From Clostridia bacterium (GTDB taxonomy: Bacteria > Bacillota > Clostridia > Peptostreptococcales > Anaerovoracaceae): a stretch of DNA of 34,460 nucleotides. Position 1 is the first letter of the stretch. Each line of letters opens with the position of its first letter. Location of the stretch: contig JAILLO010000002.1 in assembly GCA_024693105.1 (NCBI GenBank), positions 1 through 34,460 on the forward strand, written 5' to 3'. The position numbers were made by a program, and so were the translations under genes. The notes beneath the pieces are model-generated. The model saw only the letters and a list, made by a program, of their open reading frames with translations, had not been told where the DNA came from and searched no databases. This document shows, in pieces, positions 25,066-33,513 of the stretch.

Positions 25066-26870
25066 TGCTTACAAACGAAGAATACAAAGCCCTTAAAGAA
25101 AAGGAAATGCGGCAGGCCGAGGAAATAATGGCAAATATTCGCGCCTGTCGTGACAAGTACATAAGATACACCGACAAACGCCCGATTACCGATGTCAGAC
25201 AGATGATGTGTTCAAGCGCAGAACTTTATCCTGACAGTCCGGCTTTTTTCGCTAAAGAAAGCAAAGGCGCCCCTTACAAAAAAATAACCTATAAAGAAGC
25301 GATGGACGATATTAACGGCCTGGGCACATCCCTGCTTGAGGGCGGGCTCAAAGGCAAAAGAATTGCCGTTATAGGAGAAAATTCATATCGCTGGGCGATT
25401 TCGTACCTTGCAGTCATATGCGGAGTCGGTATTGTCGTTCCGCTTGACAAGGAACTCAGCAAAGATTCGCTGAAGGAGCTTATTACAGAGGCAGAGGTTT
25501 CCTGCGTTATATTCAGCGGCAAATACGCCGACATTTTCACGGAGATGAAGGAAAGCGGAGAAACGCAGCTTCAGGTTCTCGTAAATATGAATCTCGCTTC
25601 GAGTGAAAAGGGTGTGCTTGCACTGGATGAGCTTATATACGCAGGCAAGCAGCTTATATGCAAAGGCGAAACCGCATATCTTGATGCCCGGATTATGAGA
25701 GATGAGATGAGCGTTCTTCTTTTTACTTCCGGAACAACGGGATCCTCAAAGGGTGTAATGCTTTCACACGGAAATATCGTGGAAGACCTGATGGCGGCAC
25801 CGACAGGATATGAAGTAAAAACAAGTGATGTTTTCTTCTCTGTTCTTCCGCTTCATCATACATACGAATGCACCTGCGGCTTCCTTATGCCGCTTTATTC
25901 GGGAGCCTCAATCGCATATTGCGAGGGCCTCAAATATATAGTTAAAAATCTTCAGGAAGCAAAACCTACCATCTTCCTCGGAGTTCCTGCCATTTTCGAA
26001 AATCTCTACAAAAAGATATGGCAGAACGCAAGGAAGCAGGGCAAAGATGAGAAACTCAAAAAAGCCATAAAAATCAACAATACGCTTAAGAAAATCGGCA
26101 TTGATATGGGCTCTGTATTTTTCAAGGATATCAGGGCGCTTTTCGGCGGAAGAATGCGGTCGGTTATTTCGGGCGGCGCAGCTATCAATCCGGAAGTTCT
26201 GAACGGAATACGCGATTTCGGCATCAATGCGCTTCAGGGATACGGCCTGACAGAATGCGCACCGATGGGAGCACTGAATCCGGATACGGCTCCGAGAGCA
26301 AATTCGGTCGGCAGGGCTTTTCCGGGCTTTGATGCAAGAATAGACAGCCCGAATGAAGAAGGCATCGGAGAAATCTGTCTTAAAGGCGGCAATGTTATGC
26401 TTGGTTATTACAAAAATCCGGAAGCAACAGCAGAAGTCATTAAAGACGGATGGTTTTACACCGGAGATCTCGGATATATGGACAGCGAAGGCTTTATCTA
26501 CATTACCGGAAGAAAGAAGAATGTTATAATTACAAAGAACGGTAAAAATGTATATCCGGAAGAACTTGAATACTACCTCGGAAATATACCATACGTTGCC
26601 GAATCCATGGTATTTTCGACTGACAGTGAAGACGGTGAAGATACAACAATTGTCGCATCCGTTTATCCCGATATGGAAGAGGTCAGAGAAAAGCTTGGAG
26701 GGTCATGTACTGACGATATGATTTTTAAACTTCTGTGGAGCGAAGTTGACAAAGTTAATGCAAACCAGCCGTTCTTCAAAAAAATAAAGAAGCTGATCGT
26801 CAGAAAGGAAGCTTTCGAAAAGAATACTTCAAACAAGATTATCAGATTTGCGGAAGGAAACAAGAGATGA
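25065..26870 (+). CDS. AMP-dependent acyl-CoA/acyl ligase 2 (paralogue of ligase 1)
   Basis: 601 residues, clearly a diverged duplicate of the gene before it. Motifs: LLFTSGTTGSSKG (218-230), LPLHHTYECTCG, GYGLTECAP, WFYTGDLGYMDSEGFIYITG, GRKKNVIITKNGKNVYPEELE and C-terminal Lys in NTSNKIIRF. Compared with ligase 1 it has an extra N-terminal helix of about 30 residues rich in Glu/Lys/Arg. AAGGAG lies before the ATG. Its stop overlaps the racemase start (ATGA). Two paralogous ligases in one coupled unit suggest different acyl substrates or a heteromeric enzyme. Confidence 0.9.
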   Translation: MLTNEEYKALKEKEMRQAEEIMANIRACRDKYIRYTDKRPITDVRQMMCSSAELYPDSPAFFAKESKGAPYKKITYKEAMDDINGLGTSLLEGGLKGKRIAVIGENSYRWAISYLAVICGVGIVVPLDKELSKDSLKELITEAEVSCVIFSGKYADIFTEMKESGETQLQVLVNMNLASSEKGVLALDELIYAGKQLICKGETAYLDARIMRDEMSVLLFTSGTTGSSKGVMLSHGNIVEDLMAAPTGYEVKTSDVFFSVLPLHHTYECTCGFLMPLYSGASIAYCEGLKYIVKNLQEAKPTIFLGVPAIFENLYKKIWQNARKQGKDEKLKKAIKINNTLKKIGIDMGSVFFKDIRALFGGRMRSVISGGAAINPEVLNGIRDFGINALQGYGLTECAPMGALNPDTAPRANSVGRAFPGFDARIDSPNEEGIGEICLKGGNVMLGYYKNPEATAEVIKDGWFYTGDLGYMDSEGFIYITGRKKNVIITKNGKNVYPEELEYYLGNIPYVAESMVFSTDSEDGEDTTIVASVYPDMEEVREKLGGSCTDDMIFKLLWSEVDKVNANQPFFKKIKKLIVRKEAFEKNTSNKIIRFAEGNKR

Positions 26871-28102
26871 ACAGAAGATATCCTTCAATCGAAGTAAATC
26901 TTACAAAAATCAGATATAACATGGAGCAGATAGTCGGGCGCTGCAAGGAGGCCGGAATAAGCGTTGCCGGTGTCATCAAAGGCGCAAACGGTATTCCCGA
27001 AATCGCAGGCGAGTTTGCCGCTGCCGGCTGCGCATTTATTGCAAGCTCAAGGCTTGAACAACTCGAAAATCTTGGAAACGAGGCAAAAGACTGCCCCAAA
27101 ATGCTTATAAGAATTCCGATGAAAAGCGAGGCGGATGATGTTGTTGCGCTTACGCAGATCAGCCTTAACAGTGATGTTGAAGTGCTTTATGCACTTGATG
27201 CTGCTGCGGGAAGAGCCGGAAAATCTCATAAAGTAATTCTGATGGCAGATCTCGGAGACCTCAGAGAAGGTTTCTGGTATCTTGAGGAACTGGTTGCTGC
27301 AGCAATGGAAGTGGAAAATAAAATGCCCAATCTCGAACTTGCGGGAATCGGGACAAATCTCGGTTGCTACGGATCAATTGAGCCCACGCAGGAAAAGATG
27401 GAAGAACTTATCAAGAAGGCCGAGATTGTGGAGCAGTATATCGGAAGAAGGCTTGAATACATTTCGGGCGGTGCAACGACATCGCTTATGAGAGTCTTTG
27501 ACGGCAATATGCCGGAGAGAATAAATCTTCTGCGAATAGGTGAGGGCGTGCTTAATGCTTATGACCTCCCGGAGCTTTGGAAGTACGATTGCAGTTTCCT
27601 TTATCAGGATGCTTTTACTCTGAAGGCGGAAGTTATTGAAATGAAAGAAAAGCCGTCATATCCGCAGGGGAAAATCGGGTTTGATGCATTTGGAAATACA
27701 CCCGAATATGAAGACAGGGGATTTAGAAAGCGTGCACTTGCGGGAGTCGGGAAACTGGATTTCGGAGACCCGGACAACCTCATTCCAAGACTTCCGGGAG
27801 CGGAAATTCTGGGTGCTTCAAGTGACCATCTGATTCTTGATGTGCAGGAGTGTCCGATTACACTTCGAATCGGTGCGGTTCTTGAATTTGACGTCAGATA
27901 TCCTTCAATGCTTTTTGCGACGGCTTCAGCCGGAATAAGAATAGAATGTGTCAGGGAAGATTTGCCACCGCTTGACGCGGCTGATGAAGTTTGCGGTAAT
28001 TATACAGACTGTGGCACGGGAGAAACTTCGTGCTCTTCATGCGGTTCGTGCAATTCATGCGCTTCATGTGCCGAATGTGCGTCACATGTCGACAAATGTT
28101 GA
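26867..28102 (+). CDS. Alanine racemase-fold amino-acid racemase (ornithine racemase-like) with Cys-rich tail
   Basis: 411 residues. The N-terminal PLP fold-III barrel has the cofactor Lys38 in AGVIKGANG, GTNLGCYG, ISGGATTSL and LLRIGEGVL, matching the YhfX/ornithine racemase-like branch of alanine racemase-type enzymes. It probably converts an L-amino acid to its D form; the substrate is not certain. After about residue 365 a tail adds nine Cys, six of them spaced every third residue (CSSCGSCNSCASCAEC), ending VDKC. I know no such tail in this family. The start overlaps the ligase 2 stop, so all three genes are coupled. The greA promoter begins at its stop codon. Confidence 0.85.
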   Translation: MNRRYPSIEVNLTKIRYNMEQIVGRCKEAGISVAGVIKGANGIPEIAGEFAAAGCAFIASSRLEQLENLGNEAKDCPKMLIRIPMKSEADDVVALTQISLNSDVEVLYALDAAAGRAGKSHKVILMADLGDLREGFWYLEELVAAAMEVENKMPNLELAGIGTNLGCYGSIEPTQEKMEELIKKAEIVEQYIGRRLEYISGGATTSLMRVFDGNMPERINLLRIGEGVLNAYDLPELWKYDCSFLYQDAFTLKAEVIEMKEKPSYPQGKIGFDAFGNTPEYEDRGFRKRALAGVGKLDFGDPDNLIPRLPGAEILGASSDHLILDVQECPITLRIGAVLEFDVRYPSMLFATASAGIRIECVREDLPPLDAADEVCGNYTDCGTGETSCSSCGSCNSCASCAECASHVDKC

Positions 28103-28127
28103 CATTTGAACATTGACGAAGTATAAT
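28099..28127 (+). promoter_or_regulatory. Consensus sigma-A promoter of greA
   Basis: TTGACA (28099-28104), exactly 17 bp, TATAAT (28122-28127): perfect consensus. The -35 box overlaps the racemase stop codon (28100-28102). Confidence 0.9.
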
Positions 28128-28164
28128 ATTCAGATACGGCGTAAGTCGAAAGGAGATTATGAAT

Positions 28165-28644
28165 ATGGCGGAAGAAATTCTCTTAACCCAGGAGGGGTAT
28201 GACAAAATAGTTGCAGAGCACGAAGAACTGGTTTCAGTAAGAAGAAAAGAAGTTTCAGAAAGGCTGAAGGAAGCTATTTCTTACGGAGACCTTTCCGAAA
28301 ATGCTGAATATGACGCTGCAAAGAATGAGCAGGCAGAGCTTGAAGAGCGTATTCACAAGCTTGAAACAATGATCAGAAAAGCAAAGATCATTAAGGAAGA
28401 AGATGCGCCAAGGGATCAGGTCAGCATTGGTATGTGTGTCAAGGTAAAAGATACGGAAACAGGTGACGAGGAAGAATTTGTTATCGTAGGCTCAACAGAG
28501 GCCGACCCGTTTGAGGGCCGTATATCCAACGAATCAAGTGTCGGTGCGGCGCTTCTTGGGAAAAAGAAGGGTGAGGTCGTTGAAGTTGCTGTGCCTGACG
28601 GAATCATCAATTACGAGATTCTTGACATCGTCAGAAACAAGTAG
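28165..28644 (+). CDS. greA: Transcription elongation factor GreA
   Basis: 159 residues. The N-terminal coiled coil carries the tip motif GDLSENAEYDAAKNEQ with the acidic Asp and Glu that stimulate RNA cleavage by stalled RNA polymerase. The C-terminal FKBP-like domain ends INYEILDIV. The second ATG (28165) is preferred because AGGAG sits 9 bases before it; the ATG at 28159 is only 3 bases from it and would add two residues. It is followed by a terminator and then lysS, an arrangement common in Firmicutes. Confidence 0.95.
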   Translation: MAEEILLTQEGYDKIVAEHEELVSVRRKEVSERLKEAISYGDLSENAEYDAAKNEQAELEERIHKLETMIRKAKIIKEEDAPRDQVSIGMCVKVKDTETGDEEEFVIVGSTEADPFEGRISNESSVGAALLGKKKGEVVEVAVPDGIINYEILDIVRNK

Positions 28645-28670
28645 ATCCGGGCAGACTATAGAATATTTCG

Positions 28671-28718
28671 ATGTCACCATCGCAGGCAGAAATGCCCGGT
28701 GTGGTGGCATTGTTTTTT
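28671..28718 (+). terminator. Intrinsic terminator between greA and lysS
   Basis: 10-bp stem with two G-T pairs (28671-28680 with 28701-28710), inner GGCA-GAAA-TGCC stem, then TTGTTTTTT-like run. A second hairpin CCGGGC-TCT-GCCCGG follows at 28727-28741. No separate lysS promoter is obvious, so partial read-through is likely. Confidence 0.75.
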
Positions 28719-28780
28719 GCATGCAGCCGGGCTCTGCCCGGTTTAAATAAAACAAAACTGAAAGAAAACGAGGTAAAAAA

Positions 28781-30343
28781 ATGAGTACAGAAGACAGAAA
28801 GAATGTCAACCCTGAAGCTTCAGAAGTAGAAGAAGTTACAGAAGAACAGCTCAACGAGCAGCGTCAGATCAGACGTGAAAAACTTAAGAAACTTCAAGCT
28901 ATGGGCAGAAATCCATTTCTCAACGAAAGATGGGATATCAACGCCTATAGCGAAGATATCAAAGCCAAATTCGAGGAAATGGAAGGCAAACCTGTCTCCG
29001 TTGCCGGCCGTCTGATGGCTTTCCGCCACATGGGCAAGGCATCATTTGTAGATATTCAGGACACAAAAGGACGCATTCAGCTTCATGTAAAGCAGGATGT
29101 TCTGACTCCGGAAGAATATGAAATTTTCCTGAGTTACGACATCGGTGATATTCTTGGAATTGAAGGTACGGTATTTAAGACACGCCGCGGCGAAGTTTCA
29201 ATTGAAGTTACGCGCGTTGTTCTTTTATGCAAGTCACTTCAGGTTCTTCCTGACAAGTGGTCGGGACTTAAGGATATTGATCAGAGATACCGCCAGAGAT
29301 ATGTTGACCTTATTATAAATCCTGAAGTAAAAAATACATTTATCAAGAGAACGGCAATCGTTCATGAAATAAAGAGAGTTCTTGAAGAGGAATTCGGATA
29401 TCTTGAGGTTGATACTCCTATTCTCGGCATCATTGCAGGCGGCGGAAATGCAAGACCTTTTGAAACTCATCACAACACGCTTGATATCGACATGAAAATG
29501 CGTATCGCAAACGAACTTTATCTGAAGAGACTTGTAGTAGGCGGTCTCGACAGAGTTTATGAGATGGGCAAGATGTTCAGAAACGAAGGTATGGACAGAA
29601 ACCACAATCCTGAGTTTACTTCAATGGAATGCTATGCGGCATATACTGATGAAGACTTTGTAATGCATGTAACTGAAGAAGTCGTTTCTCAGGCTGCACT
29701 CAAGGCTACAGGTTCCATGAAGATTACTTATCAGGGAAAGGAATTCGACCTTACACCTCCATGGAAGAGACTTGATATGACTGATGCGGTTAAGGAAATT
29801 ACAGGCGTTGATTTCCACAAAATCGATGATGATGAAGAGTGCCGCAAGGCAGCTCTTGCATATATGAAGGACCATGAGTCGGCACTTACCGAAAAGGAAG
29901 TAAACGGCTGGACCCGCGGAAAGATTATTGCTGAATTCTTTGAAGAATACTGCGAAGACGTTCCGGGATATCTTGACGGACCTATTTTCGTATGCGGCCA
30001 TCCTGTTGAGATTTCTCCGCTTGCAAAGAGAGATCCTAAGGATCCGCGAATTACCCGCAGATTTGAAGCATATGTAAACTGCTGGGAAATCGCAAACGGT
30101 TTCTCCGAGCTGAATGACGCAATCGACCAGTACGCTCGTTTTATGGAGCAGCAGCATCAGCTTGACTGCGGTATCGATGATGAGGCACATCCTATGGACC
30201 TTGACTTTGTCAATGCCCTTGAGGTAGGTCTTCCGCCTACCGGTGGCCTTGGAATCGGTATTGACCGTGTAATCATGCTTATAACAGATGCTCCGAGCAT
30301 AAGGGATATCATCTTCTTCCCTACGATGAAACCGGAAAAGTAG
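28781..30343 (+). CDS. lysS: Lysyl-tRNA synthetase, class II
   Basis: 520 residues. An N-terminal OB-fold anticodon-binding domain (about 70-170) is followed by the class II catalytic core: motif 1 region QRYVDLIIN, motif 2 FRNEGMDRNHNPEFTSMECY, and motif 3 GGLGIGIDRVIML. Charges tRNA-Lys with lysine using ATP. The ATG at 28781 follows AACGAGG. The first 30 residues are a charged extension common in clostridial members. Its neighbour greA suggests shared transcription. Confidence 0.97.
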   Translation: MSTEDRKNVNPEASEVEEVTEEQLNEQRQIRREKLKKLQAMGRNPFLNERWDINAYSEDIKAKFEEMEGKPVSVAGRLMAFRHMGKASFVDIQDTKGRIQLHVKQDVLTPEEYEIFLSYDIGDILGIEGTVFKTRRGEVSIEVTRVVLLCKSLQVLPDKWSGLKDIDQRYRQRYVDLIINPEVKNTFIKRTAIVHEIKRVLEEEFGYLEVDTPILGIIAGGGNARPFETHHNTLDIDMKMRIANELYLKRLVVGGLDRVYEMGKMFRNEGMDRNHNPEFTSMECYAAYTDEDFVMHVTEEVVSQAALKATGSMKITYQGKEFDLTPPWKRLDMTDAVKEITGVDFHKIDDDEECRKAALAYMKDHESALTEKEVNGWTRGKIIAEFFEEYCEDVPGYLDGPIFVCGHPVEISPLAKRDPKDPRITRRFEAYVNCWEIANGFSELNDAIDQYARFMEQQHQLDCGIDDEAHPMDLDFVNALEVGLPPTGGLGIGIDRVIMLITDAPSIRDIIFFPTMKPEK

Positions 30344-30360
30344 CAGGCTTTAAAAATCCT

Positions 30361-30448
30361 TTGACTTTTCAAAAAATCAAGTGATATAATAAGCATCGCT
30401 GAGTAGCAAAAAGCGTAAGTCCAAACGGGCTTGCGCTTTTTTATTTTT
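30361..30448 (+). ncRNA. Short promoter-terminator unit after lysS (candidate small RNA or leader)
   Basis: Promoter TTGACT (30361-30366)-18 bp-TATAAT (30385-30390) starts transcription near 30397. A strong terminator follows at once: stem 30408-30422 with 30427-30441, 4-nt loop, then TTATTTTTT. The expected product is only about 50 nt and holds no ORF. A small hairpin GCT-GAGT-AGC precedes the terminator. It may be a small RNA, or the attenuated leader of the flavodoxin gene, while the hairpin also ends lysS transcription. Confidence 0.45.
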
Positions 30449-30463
30449 TGTCGAAAAATCCTT

Positions 30464-30480
30464 CCGGTTGCGGCAACCGG
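30464..30480. promoter_or_regulatory. Perfect inverted repeat upstream of the flavodoxin gene
   Basis: CCGGTTG-CGG-CAACCGG, 7-bp arms with a 3-bp centre, about 70 bp before the flavodoxin promoter. It may be a regulator site or a hairpin in read-through RNA. Confidence 0.35.
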
Positions 30481-30547
30481 CCAATCGGACAGGCTTTAAG
30501 CATTAAAATATTGTTCGGTGAAAGACTCTTAAAATTGGCGTGGTATA

Positions 30548-30576
30548 TTGAATGAAACGGGAAAATAACATATTAT
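30548..30576 (+). promoter_or_regulatory. Promoter of the flavodoxin gene
   Basis: TTGAAT (30548-30553), 17 bp, TATTAT (30571-30576). A second possible extended -10 (TGG-TATATT, 30541-30549) lies just upstream. Confidence 0.55.
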
Positions 30577-30614
30577 GAAAGTATGGATACTTTGATTGAG
30601 GGGGAGGAAATGTT

Positions 30615-31064
30615 ATGAGCACACTGGTAATATATTTCAGCGCCGAGGGTACTACGGCGAAAATAGCAAAGGAGTTTGCACAAAAGAAAGGCGCAGATAC
30701 TTTTGAAATCGTTCCCGAAGTTCCGTACACTTCATCGGACATTAAGTGGATGAATCCTATCGCAAGATGTAATCGTGAGCAGATGGGTGGAAAGGACGTC
30801 CCGGTATCGGGAAAAATCGAAAACTTTGAGGAATATGATACTGTATACCTGGGCTTTCCAATCTGGTATGGTCAGGCACCGAGAGTAGTTCATACTTTCT
30901 GCAAAGGATACGACTGGACAGGGAAAAAGGTTTATATTTTCGCAACCTCAGGAGGAAGCGGAATCGGGAAGACGGCGGAAAAACTTGCTCCATCCATGGG
31001 AGGAATAATGCCGGCAGGCGCAAAAAGAATAAAGACAGCAGAAGAAATCGAAACTGAAATCTGA
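30615..31064 (+). CDS. Flavodoxin
   Basis: 149 residues, single flavodoxin domain. The N-terminal FMN phosphate loop reads YFSAEGTTAKIA (7-18). LGFPIWYGQAP carries the Trp/Tyr that stack on the flavin, and ATSGGSGIGKTAE follows in the third loop. It is likely a soluble low-potential electron carrier or a flavodoxin-like oxidoreductase. A very strong GGGGGAGG site lies before the ATG. Its own promoter is present; the next gene follows within 90 bp. Confidence 0.92.
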   Translation: MSTLVIYFSAEGTTAKIAKEFAQKKGADTFEIVPEVPYTSSDIKWMNPIARCNREQMGGKDVPVSGKIENFEEYDTVYLGFPIWYGQAPRVVHTFCKGYDWTGKKVYIFATSGGSGIGKTAEKLAPSMGGIMPAGAKRIKTAEEIETEI

Positions 31065-31152
31065 TGCGGCAGGCATCCGTTTTGTGAGGATAAATCACGG
31101 AAAAATTCAGGCATTAAATTACAAAGTATTAAAAGTACGGACGACAAGGACG

Positions 31153-32847
31153 ATGGAGAAAAAATCAGAAAGACAAAAGGAAAGACAAGCGCCGGAGCAA
31201 ACGCCAAAACAGGCAGCAAGGCCTTATGATATACACTGCCCGTCATGCGGCGCTCCGGCATATTATGATATCAGGTCGCATGTGTATAAATGCAGATATT
31301 GCGGCATGAAAGTCGGAATAGACAAGGCAATAAAAAACCATAAGGGATTTCGTGCAATTCAGAAAAACAAAATGAAAGAGTCCCTTAAGAATTTTGAACT
31401 GCAGAGGGGTGCATGTACCGGATGCGGCGCAGAGGTCGTATTTGACAAAAGCAATGCTGTTGCAAACTGTGCGTTTTGCGGAAGATCCCTTGTGAGAAGG
31501 GAATTTGCAAACGCAGATGATATTCCCGAACTTGTGATTCCGTTTGCCATTACAAAGGAAGAAGCTGCAAAACTTCTTACAGAATGGTGCGGCAGGCACA
31601 GAGGAAAAGAAGAAGCAAAGGCAGTTCTCGAAAAGACAGCAGATATTAAGGGCTGCTATCTTCCCTATGAACTTGTGCGCGGACCTGTGGGATGCAGTGT
31701 CAGACGTATTGACGGCGGGCAGAAGTATGAATGCGGAGGATTTATTGACGAGGTCTTTGTAAACTGCTCGGCAGGTCTTGACAACCGACTGCTTGACGGG
31801 ATGGAACCGTACAATCTTGACGAGCTTACAGAATTTGACTTCGCATACATTGCAGGGCATCAGGTCAAGGTATCTGATATAACAGGCGATGAGCTTACCG
31901 GACGTATTAATGTGGAAGTCAGGGATGATTATGAAACTGTCATCCAAAAGACTCTTGAAGCAAAGGCTGTAGACATCAATGTTGATTCTTCGGAGATTGT
32001 CCGTATGCCGGTTCTTTTGCCTGTATACTATCTTGCATTTGACGGTTATATGGCGGCCGTTAACGGCCAGACGGGAAAAGTCAGCGTGCGTGCGATAAAG
32101 GATTCGCATCATTACATACTTCCGTGGTGGCTCAAGGCACTGCTGTGGACAGGCGTTTCAATCGCTGTTATTACAACGGTAATGAGGTTGCTTGGCGGTG
32201 GTGAAGACTTGATGACGGTGGCAGCCTGCCTGTCAGCATTCCTGCTGATAGTCCTGCTTGTAGCATACAGTCAGAATATGGTCAAAGAATTCAGAGTAGA
32301 TGCCAGCCGCAAAATTTTCACTTCAAAGGGAGGCCCTTATGTGAGAAAAGACGGCGTACTGAGGCAGAATACCGAAGAAATTGTAAAGCCACAGACAAAG
32401 CCTTTGTTTTTCATGAATATAGACGGAAAGCGTGAGGCCGTTGAACTAAAGTTTACAACTGTATACAGACTTGTCAGAATGCTTGCGGCTGCGGTGATCG
32501 TAAATTTCTTTCCGGTTATTATTGCTCTTTGCATAAACGGATTTGATTTTGCAAAGCTTTATCTGCCGGGCGCAGTAATCTGGTTTTGCATAACGGTGCC
32601 TTTGACTCCGGTGGTTTTGATTAAGTTTGGCAGAATCGATCTCTACGACAATCCATGGATTTACAAGATAGATGAAGAGGGAAAGAAAAAGCGCTACAAA
32701 AAGCCGTTTAAGATCGGTTACAGCGCGGGTGATATTGTAAAGACAACCTTGAAGATTCTTTTCAAGCCACCCGGATCCATAGCCGTCTGGTTTGGAATCC
32801 TGTGCTTTGGAATGACGATATATATGACAGCGTTCGGAAGTTTCTAA
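31153..32847 (+). CDS. Membrane protein with two N-terminal zinc ribbons
   Basis: 564 residues from the ATG at 31153. Two four-Cys zinc ribbons are visible: Cys29/32/47/50 (CPSCG..CRYCG) and Cys88/91/106/109 (CTGCG..CAFCG). A conserved soluble domain follows (PFAITKEEAAKLLTEWC, DGMEPYNLDELTEFDFAYIAG, VLLPVYYLAFDGYMAAVNGQ), seen in TFIIB-type zinc-ribbon membrane proteins of Firmicutes. About five membrane helices lie in the last 230 residues. Function is not known. The start is uncertain: AAGGA before the ATG is only 2 bases away, and a GTG at 31084 would add 23 residues with an equally weak site. Confidence 0.8.
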   Translation: MEKKSERQKERQAPEQTPKQAARPYDIHCPSCGAPAYYDIRSHVYKCRYCGMKVGIDKAIKNHKGFRAIQKNKMKESLKNFELQRGACTGCGAEVVFDKSNAVANCAFCGRSLVRREFANADDIPELVIPFAITKEEAAKLLTEWCGRHRGKEEAKAVLEKTADIKGCYLPYELVRGPVGCSVRRIDGGQKYECGGFIDEVFVNCSAGLDNRLLDGMEPYNLDELTEFDFAYIAGHQVKVSDITGDELTGRINVEVRDDYETVIQKTLEAKAVDINVDSSEIVRMPVLLPVYYLAFDGYMAAVNGQTGKVSVRAIKDSHHYILPWWLKALLWTGVSIAVITTVMRLLGGGEDLMTVAACLSAFLLIVLLVAYSQNMVKEFRVDASRKIFTSKGGPYVRKDGVLRQNTEEIVKPQTKPLFFMNIDGKREAVELKFTTVYRLVRMLAAAVIVNFFPVIIALCINGFDFAKLYLPGAVIWFCITVPLTPVVLIKFGRIDLYDNPWIYKIDEEGKKKRYKKPFKIGYSAGDIVKTTLKILFKPPGSIAVWFGILCFGMTIYMTAFGSF

Positions 32848-32902
32848 GAGGCGCCAGCCGGTCGGTTTGCGAAAAAAAAGAAGATGCGGGAAAGGAAAAA
32901 AG

Positions 32903-33319
32903 ATGGAATCATATAAACATACAGTACAGTATTACGAAACGGACAAAATGGGGATTACCCACCATTCAAATTACATCAGGTGGATGGAGGAGGCCAGAGT
33001 TGATTTTCTCCAAAAAATAGGCTGGGACTACGCAAAACTTGAGAATGAAGGTATTATCTCACCTGTTCTTGAAGTATCGTGCAAGTATCGAAAAAGTACG
33101 ACTTTTTCGGATGATGTTGTAATTACGGTAAGAATAAAAGAATACAAAGGAGTCAGGTTTGTTTTTTCATATGAGATGAAGGATTCTGACGGCAACATTG
33201 TTGCGGAGGCAGAGTCGTTTCACTGTTTCCTGAATTCCGACGGCAAACCGGTACGTCCCGCAAAAGATTTTCCGGAGTTCCACAATACGCTTATAAAGTA
33301 TATTTCCGATAATGACTGA
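32903..33319 (+). CDS. Acyl-CoA thioesterase, YbgC/FadM-type hotdog
   Basis: 138 residues, one 4HBT hotdog domain. The active-site motif YETDKMGITHHSNYIRWMEEAR has the conserved Asp and the HHxNY/F pattern. It hydrolyses acyl-CoA or acyl-ACP thioesters; chain preference cannot be told. The ATG at 32903 follows AAAGGAAA, and the upstream in-frame extension (to 32867) is Arg/Lys-rich and unlikely. It begins 55 bp after the zinc-ribbon gene and ends at a terminator. Confidence 0.9.
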   Translation: MESYKHTVQYYETDKMGITHHSNYIRWMEEARVDFLQKIGWDYAKLENEGIISPVLEVSCKYRKSTTFSDDVVITVRIKEYKGVRFVFSYEMKDSDGNIVAEAESFHCFLNSDGKPVRPAKDFPEFHNTLIKYISDND

Positions 33320-33338
33320 GATTAAGGCTCGGCATATG

Positions 33339-33372
33339 TCCGGCATCCGAATCATGGGTGCCGGATTTTTTA
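33339..33372 (+). terminator. Intrinsic terminator after the thioesterase gene
   Basis: Stem TCCGGCATCC/GGGTGCCGGA (33339-33348 with 33356-33365) with one G-T pair and a 7-nt loop, then a T run of about six. Confidence 0.85.
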
Positions 33373-33401
33373 TGTGCAGGAGGTGTTCCCATAAAAAAAC
33401 A

Positions 33402-33430
33402 TTGACAAATACTGCGGGGGAGTATATAAC
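33402..33430 (+). promoter_or_regulatory. Promoter of the csoR-copper ATPase operon
   Basis: TTGACA (33402-33407), 17 bp, TATAAC (33425-33430). The spacer is almost wholly occupied by the first CsoR-type operator. Confidence 0.8.
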
Positions 33431-33450
33431 AAAATACGGGTGGGGAGTAT
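33409..33450. promoter_or_regulatory. Two tandem CsoR-type operators
   Basis: Both are ATAC-N9-GTAT with a G-rich centre: ATAC-TGCGGGGGA-GTAT at 33409-33425, between the -35 and -10, and ATAC-GGGTGGGGA-GTAT at 33434-33450, over the likely start site. G-tract pseudopalindromes with AT-rich arms are typical of CsoR sites. Their centres are 25 bp apart. Confidence 0.75.
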
Positions 33451-33513
33451 ATTGACCGGCAGGCCCGGTAATTATATCAGAAATGTACCCATAGAAAGTT
33501 AAGAGGAAACAGT

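Noticed and set aside
28727-28741. Second hairpin before lysS as a T-box or riboswitch
   Set aside because: The gap between greA and lysS is too short for a T-box and no conserved T-box sequence is seen; it is a plain 6-bp hairpin.
30464-30480. CCGGTTG palindrome as a terminator
   Set aside because: No T run follows; kept only as a low-confidence inverted repeat.
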